Shown here: piece by piece, positions 11,270 through 23,591 of the stretch
Numbering within the stretch: the stretch's first letter is position 1
Layout of the letters: each line of letters begins with the position of its first letter
NCBI GenBank assembly: GCA_025084515.1
Contig: JAJAGP010000214.1
Span: forward strand, 166,001-230,000
Length of the DNA: 64,000 bases
Direction of reading: 5' to 3'
Source: Ancistrus triradiatus
Taxonomy: Eukaryota > Chordata > Actinopteri > Siluriformes > Loricariidae
Translations under genes and position numbers: made by a program
Notes under the pieces: model-generated
The model's database searches: none
The model's input: the letters and a program-made list of their open reading frames with translations, nothing else
What the model was told of the DNA's origin: nothing

Positions 11270-11690
11270 GTGCCGTGCTGGGCCAAAGAGGTTTAAGGCT
11301 TAAGTCGCAGCTGAATTCGCCTCAATACGCGTTTGATAAGAGATTTTCCGGCCGCACAAAGACTGGGAGGAACGGCTCTCCTCCGGGCTGTGACATGAGC
11401 CGGGGTCGGATAGACGACGTGGAGTTGCTCGACTGCACAGCCTCAATCGCGAGCCGAGAAAGATGAAGGAAAAGCGGCGCAGGCTTATGGAGCATCGATC
11501 CGAGCTTTATCTCCCATCGCCGCAGTGAATAAAGCGAGAGACGACTGAGCGAGCAAATGATCGTCCGGCGGAGGTGGTTTAACGAATGGCCTCTCTCTTG
11601 CCCACACATTCTCTAAGTAAAAGGACAAACATCTATTTGACGAGCCCCGCTACGTCGTACGTAGGACTGTGTGGGTTTTAATTGACCGTG
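11270..11690. promoter_or_regulatory. CpG-rich segment, possible intronic regulatory element
   Basis: The composition changes to GC-rich with many CpGs (for example 'gattttccggccgcacaaag', 'gagccggggtcggatagacg', 'gatcgtccggcggaggtggt', 'gctacgtcgtacgtagg') in an otherwise AT-rich intron. No splice-bounded coding exon could be defined. It could be an enhancer, an alternative promoter or a conserved element; the sequence alone does not decide. Confidence 0.35.
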
Positions 11691-12094
11691 TTCTAATTAA
11701 GACTGCTCCTGGACAATGGAACCTGGAGAGTCAGCGCCACGACAAGGAGAAAAGCAATCAGAAATAAAAGGGAAGAAAGAAAGAAAAAGACCAGCCAGAG
11801 ACACAGGCTTTCTCAGATGTGCTGGCCTTGGAGGCTGAAGGTCCTGCTTTGTGAAAAATGACAGCAGGGTTATGATAAATCAGGCTGCCTCGTCACCGCT
11901 AATGCAATGCCACATGGACAGAACAAATGCGTCTGCCTCAGACCGCTAGCTCTTGCATACGACGGAGGTAAAGCGGGACGCCATCCTTCAGCATATCTTC
12001 ATAAAGTCGGGGTTGAACCATATTCACGCTTCACAAGCAAAACAATTATTGCAACGGAATAAATCAACTTCATCTCTCAGACTTATCATGTACA

Positions 12095-12275
12095 GGTACT
12101 GCCTGTTTTACTATGGCCTGACTTATGCTGTTATGATTTTGCAATGGGAATCCGATAATAAACATAAATAGGCTACACATTCAACAGAAACCGCACTTTT
12201 CTCGGATAAGGAATTTGGCAGTCCGCGACGTAGGGAGTCATGTGGCAGGAGTGATTAGCGCTGGGAAATGTATTG
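12095..12275 (+). repeat. Short palindromic repeat (ACAGGTAYTC family), copy 1
   Basis: It contains 'tacaggtactgcctgtttta', 'ccgataataaacataaatag', 'acattcaacagaaaccgcac' and 'gtgattagcgctgggaaatg'. These are in the same order as 60133 onward and 62700-62770, and the reverse strand of 48360-48747. The far end is missing. Confidence 0.75.
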
Positions 12276-13194
12276 GTTTGTCACCAAACTTTTTCTCAAA
12301 CTAAGGAGTACCAAAGCAAGTCGCTTCCTTATCTCATGGCTAGCTAATCATTCTGCGGTGCCACAACGTCGTTGTGTTAATCAGCGAAGCATGTCGTTTG
12401 GCTATGGGAGCCAAAACTTTTGCACAAGACTGCATCGTAGCCACATGATGTAATGAGGCTGGTAACAACGGCTATCCAGAATTTACAATGCTGGAAAATG
12501 AGGACATTATAATAAAACTTCATGCTAATGCTTCCCAGAAGTTTAGTAACGACTGAATTAACACACTGCCGTCCTTGTTAGCGTGTCACGTCCCCACAGC
12601 ACAGCTCTGTTCCCATGATGCACCAGTGACTGAATTGTTAATTAGACTTTTGTTGCGTTCTGAACGGGACCACTTGACCAAATGCGAGAGCTCTTGATTA
12701 ATAACGCAGCTGCCGTGCTAAATCTAGGAGGTGATTCTCTCTTTCCAGCTTCGGCCTGCATTGTTTCTTCTTCTGCGTCCTTCTCATCTCACACAGCCTG
12801 TTATGGATGGAGGTTATCGTTTGTATTCTCAACTCGTACCTGACAGCTAGCTAATCTAAACACGCTGCTTTATCTGAACGGGGCAGGATGTTTATGATCG
12901 GAAATGTTTGCTGTGTTTCATTATAAATGGCGAGCATATAAAAGAGGACGCATTCCAGCCAGGTCACATTCTGCACTCATTACGATGCTATGAATGTTAG
13001 AGTTAGGATTAGCAAAATCATCGAAGTTACGTCTGTTCTAGCACGCACATGTGGTCAGGTTTAATGTAATTATCCTCATAGGTTATCGTCCTTCACCTCT
13101 GTGATTGGTTTCTACTCTTAACTTCTACCTCCCACATCCCAAAGATATGGATTAGGACGACTGGTCACTCTAAAGTGGCCCTGTCCCAAAAAAT

Positions 13195-14110
13195 GTAGTC
13201 ACTATACCTGTCAGTTCTAATTAAGGTCACCAACTTTCAGTTCAAATGAAGAAGGTGTGGCTTCTGTACCTGTCATTGCCATACAAGGAGGTGTGGTCTT
13301 TGTATTCATGAATACCAGTCTGTCAGTCTCAGTAAAGGAGGTGTACCTATTAAAGTGAAGGAGGTGTGGCCTCTGTATCTGTCTCTCTCAGTGAAGGAGG
13401 TGTGGCCTCTGTTCCTATTAAAGTGAAGGTGTGGCCTCTGTATCTATTAAAGTGAAGGAGGTGTGGCCTCTGTAACTGTCTCTTTCAGTGAAGGAGGTGT
13501 GGCCTCTGTACCTATTAAAGTGAAGGAGGTGTGGCTTCTTTACCTGTCACAGTGAAGGAGGTGTGGCCTCTGTATCTATTAAATTGAAGGAGGTGTGGCC
13601 TCTGTAGCTATTAAAGTGAAGGAGGTGTAGCCTCTGTATCTATTAAAGTGAAGGGGGTGTGGCCTCTGTATCTGTTAAAGTGAAGGTGTGCCCTCTGTAT
13701 CTATTAAAGTGAAGGGGGTGTGGCCTCTGTATCTATTAAGGTGAAGGTATGGCCTTTGTATCTATTAAAGTGAAGGAGGTGTGGCCTTATCTATTAAAGT
13801 GAAGGCGTGCTATTAAAGTGAAGGAGGTGTGGCCTCTGTATCTATTAAATTGAACGAGCTGTGGCCTCTGTATCTATTAAGGTGAAGGTATTGTCTTTGT
13901 ATCTATTAAAGTTGAAGGAGGTGTGGCCTCTGTATCTATCTCTCTCAATGAAGGAGGTCTGGTCTCTGTACCTATTAAAGTGAAGAAGGTGTGGCTTCTG
14001 TACCTATTAAAGTGAAGGAGGTGTGGCCTATCTACCTGTCAGTCACAGTAAAGGAGGTGTGGCCTCAGTATCTGTCAGCCTTTGTAAAGGAGGTGTAGTG
14101 CTCACTATAC
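13195..14110. repeat. Minisatellite, unit about 32 bp
   Basis: Units follow 'gaaggaggtgtggcctctgt' then 'atctattaaagt', with variants ending in ctgtctctctcagt. There are about 26-28 copies, with many truncated or substituted units. The plus-strand core aggtgtggcctctgta is the reverse complement of the core of the array at 52380-53790. Open frames across it are not genes. Confidence 0.95.
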
Positions 14111-14336
14111 CTGGCGCTATATGTTGTGTGTGGTTTTTCAGGACAAGAAAAGTCCTGCTAGAGGGCGCTGTATTAGGGAGCATGATCAACATGAACCTGT
14201 CTGCATTGGTTAGAAAAATCTGTTCTGTAATCGCATCCACACACAGTGTTTGTGTTAGCAGAGACGATTATGTGCTTTAGTGTTAGTTCGTATTGATCGA
14301 CTGAACCAACAATTCCACGTAGTGAGTCGCTAAACT

Positions 14337-14384
14337 GCAAACACACAGACACACACACACAGACACACACACACACACACACAC
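14337..14384. repeat. (CA)n microsatellite
   Basis: Alternating CA with two 'caga' interruptions. Confidence 0.97.
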
Positions 14385-14774
14385 ATTCCTGTACAGAAAG
14401 CTGAGAGGTTCTGCTCAGCTTGAAGCAACGATTCCTTCCTCCAGGCTCAGAAACTCCGACATGACTGAACAACAGAAACACAACGCACTGCAATTCCACA
14501 CCAGATTAAACTCATCTCCAGTGTTGCCTCAGGAGGGGACGTTACCCACCATGGGCCCAAACCAGAATTTGACCTTGTCAGGAACAGCTACAGGGGAGCA
14601 GGTGGTGAACCGGTTCAAGTCCGTGGGATAAAAGGTGACAAAGAAACAGACAACCATTCATTTCATTTCCTGAGCTGATTCTGAGATATGGATCAGGTCA
14701 CAGCCCTGAACACTGAATCGAGAGCCTCGATTTGTTTGCTTAGTTACTATGTGGTAATGCAAAAAAATCCAGTT

Positions 14775-14850
14775 ACAGGTACTCCCTGTTTTATGATATT
14801 TCGACTTTCTGATAATAAACATAAATACACATTCAGCAGAATATCGTCAT
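14775..14850 (+). repeat. Partial copy of the ACAGGTAYTC palindromic repeat
   Basis: The sequence 'acaggtactccctgttttat', then 'gataataaacataaatacac' and 'attcagcagaat' match the first 75 bp of the copies at 12095 and 60133. Only this end is present. Confidence 0.75.
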
Positions 14851-15327
14851 ATTGCCCACCCCTACTCTATACCCACCTATACCACATCAATCAGTGGAAT
14901 GAAATGTTTTCTAAACGGACAGCGCAGGGCACAAGGTGGGAACCAACCCTAGACCTAAAGTTACAAAGCTACAACATCTTAGTGATCAACGTCCGATACA
15001 TATCTTATTCACGTCTGAATGACAGAAAACTAGTACAAGTGAACTCTTGTAGACAAAAAAGAGAATTGAAGCCAGAAAATGGTAATTTATTGGGGGCACG
15101 TGCCCTAGTAATGTGGGTCTGATCATGCCCCTAGACGTGCAAAAGGCTACTTTATAAAATTGAATGTAGGCAAATTTCCACTGCAGGAACCATTTCAGGA
15201 ACTTAGGAACATCACCTAAAGACCTTTTTTTAAAAGTATCTAAACTGCTATGTAACTACATTAATGCCTGGTCAACGTCCATTTCGGTTCCTTACATGGC
15301 ATGTACCTGTACTCATGTCTTCACGCC

Positions 15328-15360
<33 letters not shown>
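15328..15360. repeat. (GT)n microsatellite
   Basis: About 14 uninterrupted GT units. Confidence 0.97.
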
Positions 15361-16379
15361 TAATGTATGTATTTATAGTGTCAGTCAGTACAGAAGGGTG
15401 CAGTGGGAGGACAGAGCCGAATCCAGACTGCAGTGTGTGTGGGAGAGTATTGTTTCTGAGACACCTCTTCACTGAGCACTATTAATGAAGGCTTTATCTC
15501 CGTACTGAAGATCCCACACGCTACAGCCATATTGTTTCCGTCTGAAAATCCCCTGACTCACCTCATCATGAGCTGAAGCAGACGTGTTCGAGCTGGTGAA
15601 TCATGTATAAACGTTCACTGATGAATGAGAACTAGGGTTTAGAAAGAGACCCATCCAAGAGCAAATAGCGTGCAGTATTATACTGTAACTATTAGCACAA
15701 GATGTTTTGAGACCTTATAAACCATCGGAAAGGTGCCCGAACTATTTTAAACTTTATGCGTTAAATTCGGCAGGAGAAAAAAAAAATCGGATTTAATACG
15801 ATTATTACCTGAAGAGGCTGTCAAGCTCGTTAAATACTAAAGTGGGCATTACTCAGCCATGAATTAGGAATGAAGATGAAATGAACACTAAAGAATTTTT
15901 ATTAATTGCATTCATTTAGTTTAGCTAATGTACCTGATGCTTTAGTGCGCTAATATTTATGATTATCCAGTTATAAGAGGCCAAAACATAACCATGAGCT
16001 ATTGTCACCTGTACTGCAGCGTGGCTGACTTTCTTTTAAAAATTTGCTGATTCCATTACATGCAAAAAAAGACTGACTGAGAACTGCTCAAACTTTTGGA
16101 AAGATGCTGGGGCATTATGGGAAATGTAGTGCCTGTACTGACTTTGTGTAAAGCTGCTTTGAGACAATGCTCCATTGTAAGTCCTTCAGTGGCTATGGGG
16201 GGAACTTACTGTTCTGCACAGTGTTCATTATTTTTTTCTTTCTTTTAAACACAATTTTGGCAGCTGATCATGTTAGCTTGGCCTCGCAGTCGATCTGTTC
16301 TTTTGCAGTAGCCGGGCATGCTAAATTCCTATGGTCACGCAACTGTGCACATGGCAAATAAAAGCATCTTATTGCACAT

Positions 16380-16693
16380 TACCTTATTAGCTCATTTTTA
16401 TTCGGAGCGTAACGCCAGCTCTCCGAAAAGTCCGAGCACTAAAGCGTGGATGCTAATTCTGAGTGAAGGTGGTATTAATTTGTGGAAATTGGCGCGGCTG
16501 TACGTTTTTTGTTTTTTTTTTTCCGCCGGCGGGCTGGATTGCATCTCACCTCCACTGCCCTCGGGCTCGGCCGGAGTGAGAGTGCCGAAATGGTGTCTAC
16601 TCATTAATGATCTCAATGCATCAGAGCTGACAAGGGCTATGAGGGTTCACCTCCCAAATCTACATGCTCTCAAATTATTCTCACACTCACACA

Positions 16694-16742
<49 letters not shown>

Positions 16743-17000
16743 TGTAAGGGTGAATAATGACTCCTCTCCTAGCTGAAGCGTGCTTCCTCTCTAAACCTCC
16801 TCCGAGGGGGTGTAATTAATTTAGGAACATTATTTGCTGCGGCTCTAATGCGGGAGATGATGAGAGACTGTTGCAGCATCGATCGGCTCTTCATCACACG
16901 CGGCGCACGCGCTAAATTAAATGGCGAAAACGCGTGTAGGGATGCCGGCGTAGCAATCGCGTGCCGTATGAATTATTGGTGAGAAACGCTTGGAGGAATT
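16380..17000. promoter_or_regulatory. Candidate conserved non-coding segment split by a (GA)n tract
   Basis: Both sides of the GA tract at 16696-16739 have unusual composition. The left holds 'tctactcattaatgatctca' and a CpG-bearing block. The right holds 'gggtgtaattaatttaggaa' and 'acgcggcgcacgcgctaaat'. No coding exon with splice sites was found. The call rests on composition and homeodomain-type TAAT motifs only. Confidence 0.3.
16696..16739. repeat. (GA)n microsatellite
   Basis: About 21 uninterrupted GA units. Confidence 0.98.
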
Positions 17001-17953
17001 CCTGTTGTGCACTTCCAGAGCTATGGAAGGAACATTTGAACTCCTATTGACTCTCAGGTCTCTGTCTGTGCACGCTCAGAATCAGCGAAAACCTTCGAAG
17101 GAAAGCCCAGAGGGATTCAAAACATCAAGTATTTATTTACAAGACAAATAATTTAGGTTCAAGTGCTTCCGCTAAGCAGAAAGGTTAAAGCTACTCTAAG
17201 AGGAAATAAACTCAAAGCACGCCAGCGTAATTCCTGTTTCCTCTCCGGCCCAAGTGTCTACTGTATATAGCCTGGGGGCCAAAAGTCTGAGACCACTAGA
17301 AGATGTGCATCTATGTTGCATTCAACTCAATTTTTCATTACAAATCATAGGATCAGCATGTCAATTTGATAGGACGTACATTTCAGAAAGTATTTGGTAT
17401 GTTCCTCACTTTACTGTAACGTCAGCGTGTACTCGAGCTGGCATGGACTCTCAAAATGCGACGAGCCACACAATCCCAGCATATTGACTATATAGCACAA
17501 TATTCCAAAGAGAATACTCTGATTTTACTGAATACTACTCTTCCTCCATCATCAAGTGCCCCATGAAAGCTTGACAGGGATTAAATCAGGTGGCAGTTGA
17601 TGCTCAATGTTGCAAGTCCTTCTACACAAAGATCTAGACAAGCATTTTCTAGTGGTGTTAAAAACACTCCAGCAACACTGCTATGTTTGAGCCACTCGTA
17701 CCAGCACAGCACACAATGCTGATATAAAAAAAGCACTACATAATCATACGAGTGCTTCTTCTGCAGTACAGCAAACACAATAGTGATTACCCGAACACTG
17801 TTGCAGCTTTTAAATGCAAAGTATGCAGTCCGTTTGGTACTACAATCATCAGTGTAGTACTGATTATCCAGTGGAATCTGTCACAAAGTAATGAGCAAAG
17901 ACGCGATAAAGCACCCGAAACCATTTGCTGTTTCCTGTAGGCCCATAGTATTA

Positions 17954-18148
17954 TATTTACATTTGATATGTATAGCACTTAACAGACATTCTTACCCAGA
18001 ATGACTTACAACTTATACAATCTTACAATCCAAGCTCTTGTGGCTTAAGGGCTTTGCTCAAGGACCTAACAGTGGCAGCGTGACAAGGATAGGATTTAAA
18101 CCCTGGACCTTCTGGTCCATATCCCAGTACCAGGGTACCACACTCCCA
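17954..18148 (-). repeat. tRNA-derived SINE copy, diverged
   Basis: On the plus strand it reads 'acttacaacttatacaatct', 'caaggacctaacagtggcag', 'ggatttaaaccctggacctt' and 'ctggtccatatcccagtacc', the reverse of 2608-2807. It ends where the Tc1-like element at 18149 begins. Confidence 0.82.
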
Positions 18149-19748
18149 TACAGTGGGGCAAAAAAGTATTTAGTCAGCCACTGGTTGTGCAAGTTCTCCA
18201 TTTAGAAAGATGAGAGAGGTCTGTAATTTTCATCATAGATACACTTCAACTATGAGAGACAAAATTAAAAAAAAATCCAGGAAATCACATTGTAGGATTT
18301 TTAAAGAATTTAATTATAAATTATGGTGGAAAATAAGTATTTGGTCAATAACAAAAGTTCAACTCAATATTTTGTAACATAACCTTGGTTGGCAATGACA
18401 GAGGTCAAACGTTTCCTGTAAGTCTTCACCAGGTTGGCACACACTGTAGCTGGTATGTTGACCCATTCCTCCATGCAGATCTCCACTAGGGCAGTGATGT
18501 TTTGGGGCTGTCGCTGGGCAACACGGACTATCAACTCCCTCCACAAATTTTCTATAGGGCTGAGGTCTGGAGACTGGATAGGCCACTCCAGAACCTTGAA
18601 ATGCTTTTTATGGAGCCACTCCTTCGTTGCCTGAGTGGTGTGTTTGGGATCATTGTCATGCTGGAAGACCCAGCCGTGTTCCATCTTCAATGCTCTCACT
18701 GATGGAAGGAGGTTTTGGCTTAAAATCTCACGATACATGGCCCCGTTCATTTTTCCCTTAACACGGATCAGTCGTCCTGTCCCCTCTGCAGAAAAACAGT
18801 CCCAAAGCATGATGTTTCCACCCCCAGGCTTCACAGTGGGTATGGTGATCTTGGGATGCGACTCAGCATCCTTTTTCCTCCAGTTGAGATTTTACCAAAA
18901 AGTTCTATATTGGTTTCATCTGACCACATGATATTCTCCCAATCCTCTTCTGGATCATCCATATGCTCTCTGGCAAACTTCAGACGGGCCTGGACATGTA
19001 CTGGCTTAAGCAGGGGGACACGCCTGGCACTGCAGGATCTGAGTCCCTCTCGGCGTAGTGTGTTACTGATGGTAGCCTTTGTTACTTTGGCCCCAGCTCT
19101 CTGCAGGTCATTCATCAGGGTCCCTCTGTGTAGTTCTGGGATTTTTGCTCACCGTTCTCAAGATCATTTTGACCCCACGGGATGAGATCTTGCGTGGAGC
19201 CCCAGATCGAGGGAGATTATCAAATGGTCTTGTATGTCTTACATTTTCTTACAATTGCTCCCACAGTTGATTTATTCACACCAGCCTGCTTGCCTATTGT
19301 AGATTCACTCTTTCCCAGCCTGGTGCAGGTCTACAAGTTTCGTCCTGGTGGTCCTTCAAACAGCTCTTTGGTCTTGGCCATGGTTTGAGATTGGAGTCTG
19401 GCTGTTTGAGGCTGTGGACAGGTGTCTTTTAATACAGATAACGAGGTCACACAGGTGCCATTAATACAGGTAACGAGTGGGAGGACAGAAGAGCTTCTTA
19501 AAGAAGTTGTTACAGGTCTGTGGAGAGCCAGAAATCTTTGCTTGTTTGTGGGTGGCCAAATACTTATTTTCCCCCCATGATTTACAATCAAATTAAATTC
19601 TTTAAAAATCCTACAATGTGATTTCCTGGATGTTTTTTCTCATTTTGTCTCTCATAGTTGAAGTGTACCTATGATGAAAATTACAGACCTCTCTCATCTT
19701 TCTAGGTAGGAGAACTTGCACAGTCAGTGGCGTTTTTGCCCCACTGTA
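18149..19748 (-). mobile_element. Nearly full-length Tc1-like transposon, 1.6 kb
   Basis: The element is bounded by TA and long inverted repeats: 'tacagtggggcaaaaaagta' at the left and its complement ending 'tttgccccactgta' at 19748. The terminal regions extend about 180-200 bp each (compare 18190-18300 with 19600-19700). The transposase gene runs on the minus strand inside. Length and layout match an intact fish Tc1, but the gene is frameshifted. Confidence 0.95.
18364..19381 (-). pseudogene. Tc1-like transposase (DD34E), frameshifted
   Basis: This DDE transposase would cut and paste its element at TA sites. The likely start is the ATG at 19381 (MAKTKELFEGPPGRN) and the stop is at 18364, a span that fits about 340 residues. 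The frame is broken: the start lies in one frame, the piece at 18831-19115 in another and the C-terminal piece at 18364-18834 in a third. The middle piece has the first catalytic Asp in MWSDETNIELFG (codon at 18918-18920). The C-terminal piece has QHDNDPKHT (second Asp at 18655-18657) and SPDLSPIENLW (Glu at 18550-18552), spaced by 34 residues as expected for DD34E. All three catalytic residues survive although the protein cannot be made intact. Confidence 0.93.
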
Positions 19749-21301
19749 TATGGTATGCATCCATTTGTTATAGTTACAGGTGCCTCTCATAGTCAAGAAA
19801 CAAAATGCTTTTAACAACTACATTAACCTACATACAAGCCTCTGCAGTGTGTGTGTGTGTGTGTGTGGGACAACTTTAGCAATCATTGTGAGGATTGCTG
19901 GGACATTTTGCTGCTCATCACAAGGAAAGTTGCTTTTTTGCCTTAATAAAAAAGAGATCAATTACTGAGATTAAGGTTAGGCTTAGGTGTAAAATTAATT
20001 AGCTACAGTTATATTATGTCAGGAAAGTCCCCACAATGATACAAACACTTTGTGTGTGTGTGTGTGAGACCATATAAAATGATAAAGAGAGGGATAAAAG
20101 AAGAGAGACGAGCCCAACTGGTCTTAGGCATAGAACTATGAACCTGGGTACTAGAGGTGAATGCCTATTGTTGAGGGCATGTTCATTACTATTAGTAGTA
20201 TTTACAACTGTTATTATTTTTATTATTATTATTACTAACAGTAGTAGTGATTTTTGCCACACATTTACTTGTTTTTGAGGTATTTATGACAGCTTAAGAC
20301 TAAAGACATTTGACATATGGATCAGTTATGTGAGAAATACTTAGCGCATGGTGTTGGGAGATGATTAAGACCTCTACAGCACCCCCAAAACAGGTAAGAT
20401 GTGCATAAGATTTGGATTTGTCTCATCATAGCAGACAAAGTTCACTTGGTTATATCCGACTTCCCAGAGGAAGCTGGCCATGCTGGATGTATTATGGTAT
20501 TTTCAAAATTTTGACTTTGCCATGGTTGAAAACTCTCAAAACCTTACACATTGTCTTAGGACAATTTTTGATCTGATATTTCAATGTAGCTTAAGTGTCT
20601 CATGGGGTTCATAGTGGCCCCTAGGTTTGAAATGCATAGTCGATGCCTTTGGATTGTATGAAAACCCAAGAAATTCTGCACTCTCATCATAAAAAAGTGT
20701 AATTCTTTGGTTGTTTGCTTTGACTGTGCCAAGGGGACTTGACTGTCAAGTGAGTAAATGAGTTTTTTACTGTGCCAGGCACAAAGTTCATCCAATATTC
20801 ATAAATTGTGGTGGGCATGTCTTCACCATGTTGGACAAGTTGGCTTTTGGCTTGTGGTAGCTTTGAAGCTGGCCATTTTCAAAATCTTCCATTTTGCACA
20901 GATTCTTTTAATGAACTCTTTCAAACTCTGGCTACAGAATTCATCAGATTCTCTTGAAGTTTGGATGGTATAAACTCCAGCCATACGTGATGATAAACAG
21001 TGAAGAAATAGCGGATATCTCAAACGTGGATGCAACGGCGGGAAATTGATTTGCTTGAGATGCTACATTAAACCGGATGAAAAGGTTTTCATGGTTAGGA
21101 CACAGTTCATTTGACATTCAATGAATTTGGAATGGGCATGACTGTCATGCTCGTTCCAAGTTTGATGTGTTGCTGATTTCGCTTTATTAACAGATTTTTG
21201 ATGGCAAGGTGTGCAAATGGAGAAACAGGTTCACAGATTATTGCTTATGATGGTTATGATGAATTCCACTGCTATGCACTTCATCTGATTCATGGTTTAT
21301 T

Positions 21302-21371
<70 letters not shown>

Positions 21372-22349
21372 TATATATACGTATATGTAATTTTGAAGTT
21401 TTTAGTTGCTTTACTTCTAGAATTTATTATTACTGATGGAGCAAAGAAAAGAATCGTTTGTTGTGACCTTAAACAAAGTTTGATTGCACAGTGATAACTC
21501 TCTCATTAGCAACAGTATAGTGAAACTTTCTAGGAACAAATTCTGTATGCAAATGTGTCATTATGAAATAAAATGCAGTATGAATGCCAGGTTTCCTGGA
21601 CCCTCCTGGTGTGTTACATATGTACTTATGTACTATAAATGGACGCTGCTCACACTGGCCTTCAACAAGTGTAAAGAGTTACCTGCAGAGCTTTCCAACA
21701 GTGTACTACTTTAGTAAAGGCCGGACCCAGTTGTCACAATGATCCAACATCATAGCCACAAGTCCAAACACGGACACCAATCCCCCAGTCTTACCATAAC
21801 CAAAAGGCAAAATAATCTCCTTTCATTACGTATCTGTTTCAAAGGCTGGCTGCTCACTCTCAAAAGTCTCCCCTGTCTTTGCACTATAAAGCCGTCTGAG
21901 TGAAAAGCAAAGTCTTTAGTCCACCTGATTCCTCCAGTGTTGATTAATTATTAAGAGTGTTAAGTGTGTGTACGCAGTGCCAGAGGAAAATGATGAACAT
22001 CCTGAGCAAGCACAAAGGAATGAGCTTGCATCATCAATGGCCATTACACAAGAAAGAAAAGTTTGTCTGAGCAAACAGGACCTGGCGTCCCTGCACGAGA
22101 CATCATGCACTATTTGCAGGAGAACATTTTTGGACAGCAAATCAGGAGCCGGGTCCAAATGGGAGACCATGGCGCTCTTTTGTACAGAAACTAATGCACA
22201 AACATATCCACTATCTACACTGATCAAAGATAATACACACAATACATCTAACAATCAAGTTCCATAACTAAGACAAGTTCAATGGCTAATTCTCTTGTTT
22301 TGTCAAGCTGCGATGTGTGACAGTTCATTTAAACAGCAGCACATATTTG
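19749..22349. other. Unique intron sequence with a (TA)n tract and a repeat fragment
   Basis: At 19850-20075 a '(gt)n, gtgaggattgctgggacatt, ggttaggcttaggtgtaa, (gt)n' stretch belongs to the microsatellite-linked repeat family also at 55800-56320 and 59640-59940. A long (TA)n tract lies at 21305-21380. Otherwise nothing is recognised. Confidence 0.6.
21305..21380. repeat. (TA)n microsatellite
   Basis: About 35 TA units with one interruption near 21364. Confidence 0.98.
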
Positions 22350-22488
22350 CTGTAGCCACTATTTTACAGAGGACTGTGGACTAGAAGGTCTAAGGTTCGA
22401 AATCCCACCTCTGCCAGGCTGCCGCTGATGGGTCGTTGAGTAAAGCTCTTATTCCACAATTGTCTGCATTGTAAGATTGTATCTGTTT
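22350..22488 (+). repeat. tRNA-derived SINE, 5' part only
   Basis: It has 'ggactgtggactagaaggtc', 'ggttcgaaatcccacctctg', 'ccgctgatgggtcgttgagt' and 'ctgcattgtaagattgtatc', matching 2608-2760. The tail is replaced by the left end of the element starting at about 22489, which may have inserted into this SINE. A detached tail-like piece lies at 23592-23640 (ctctggataagggcgcctgc). Confidence 0.82.
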
Positions 22489-23500
22489 TTATACCACAGT
22501 TAGTTCCGACCCGCAATCTGAGAGACGTCTTCCGCCGTGACTTATTGACCATAACGGCACTGTGACCGGCCCTCTGTTAAGTATTAATCCGCGGCACACA
22601 CGTAACCTGGCACCGACGCCGGCCAGAAAAAGCAGCCAAGTTATAACGAGTAAACAACACACTGTGAAATGAAAGTTATTACTTTAAAAAATCTGTTGGG
22701 TTTGAAAACGATATGAATTTGGAAGATGAAGCTATTAATGACCAACCTGAGCCAATGGTTTATCACCTTTAGGATTTGGAAGCGCTGGAAAAGCAAAACG
22801 AAGTCAGTACTTTAATCAATCGTCTCCTGCGCTCTTAATGGATTCACAGCTCGACTGAAGAGCAACGAGACTGAAGATCAGTTTTGGTCCCATCAACAAA
22901 AATGACCTGAATCAGCTTCATCCCTCACAAAGACGTCGTTTGCTGGACTTAAACTCTGCATCTTTCATTAAACACCATGCACGGCTAATCGGGCGTTCAT
23001 TGATCTGACAGGTTTGTTATCTGTAAGTCCAGCTCTAACCCAGAGAAGCTGCTGATGCTATATAACTCTGCTCTTACATTTCTGACTGATAAGATTAACA
23101 TTACGAGCTTCATCATACAAATTTATAATCACTAATCAAACGGGATCCTAGACTTTGGTTAGAACACCGGGATCTCACTCCGATTTGCTTCAGTCGGTAG
23201 AATAGTGGATCTTAGTAACAGCTTGCCTTGTAAACCCGACCCATTTTATTTGCTGAGTGTAAATAAACTTTCTCTTTAATAAGTTAAAACTTACCAATCG
23301 ATATATTTGGGTTTATTGTCTGAATAATAAACAGTTATGGGTAATTCTGTTCCTAGACTTAAATGCCGCGAGGTAACGATAGAATGGAACTATTTCACCT
23401 CGCGGAAGGGTGATACACGTTTTTTTAAAATCGTTTTTTCTGTCCTTTTTATCTTAAAATCTAACAATAAATGATAAACCATAACGGAACTGTGGTATAA
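22489..23500. mobile_element. DNA transposon remnant of about 1 kb with terminal inverted repeats
   Basis: The left end 'tttttataccacagttagtt' (22489) is roughly the reverse complement of the right end at 23474-23500 (aaccataacggaactgtggt). A second copy, reversed and truncated, lies at 50009-50515 and shares 'ataactctgctcttacattt'-type interior and 'gtctaggatcccgtt'. A broken reading near 22711-22840 (NLEDEAINDQPEPMVYHL) may be remnant coding sequence, but I do not recognise the family. Confidence 0.65.
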
Positions 23501-23591
23501 AAGCAATAAGGCACTTGAGGGGGTGCATTATTGTGAATATATCACAGGAAATATTCACAATAATGCACACCCTCTCGTGCCTTATTGCTTT
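23500..23591. repeat. Near-perfect 92-bp hairpin
   Basis: Left arm 23500-23540 and right arm 23551-23591 match at 38 of 41 positions around a 10-nt loop (atcacaggaa). The arms end in aaagcaataaggcac and its complement. It directly abuts the transposon end at 23500 and is followed by a SINE-tail fragment. It may be a tiny MITE or the remaining end of a larger inverted structure. Confidence 0.9.

Noticed and set aside
13195..14110. CRISPR-like regular repeats
   Set aside because: Units are head-to-tail without unique spacers, units vary, and the DNA is vertebrate. It is a minisatellite; the same applies to the other four arrays.
14530..14640. Possible exon around 'gttacccaccatgggcccaa'
   Set aside because: A Kozak-like ATG opens only 26 codons with no family match, and it is on the strand opposite to the gene. 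The minus strand has stops and no convincing splice pair.
14688..15122. 144-codon open frame
   Set aside because: It runs through a fragment of the ACAGGTAYTC repeat and unique intron, with no domain recognised.
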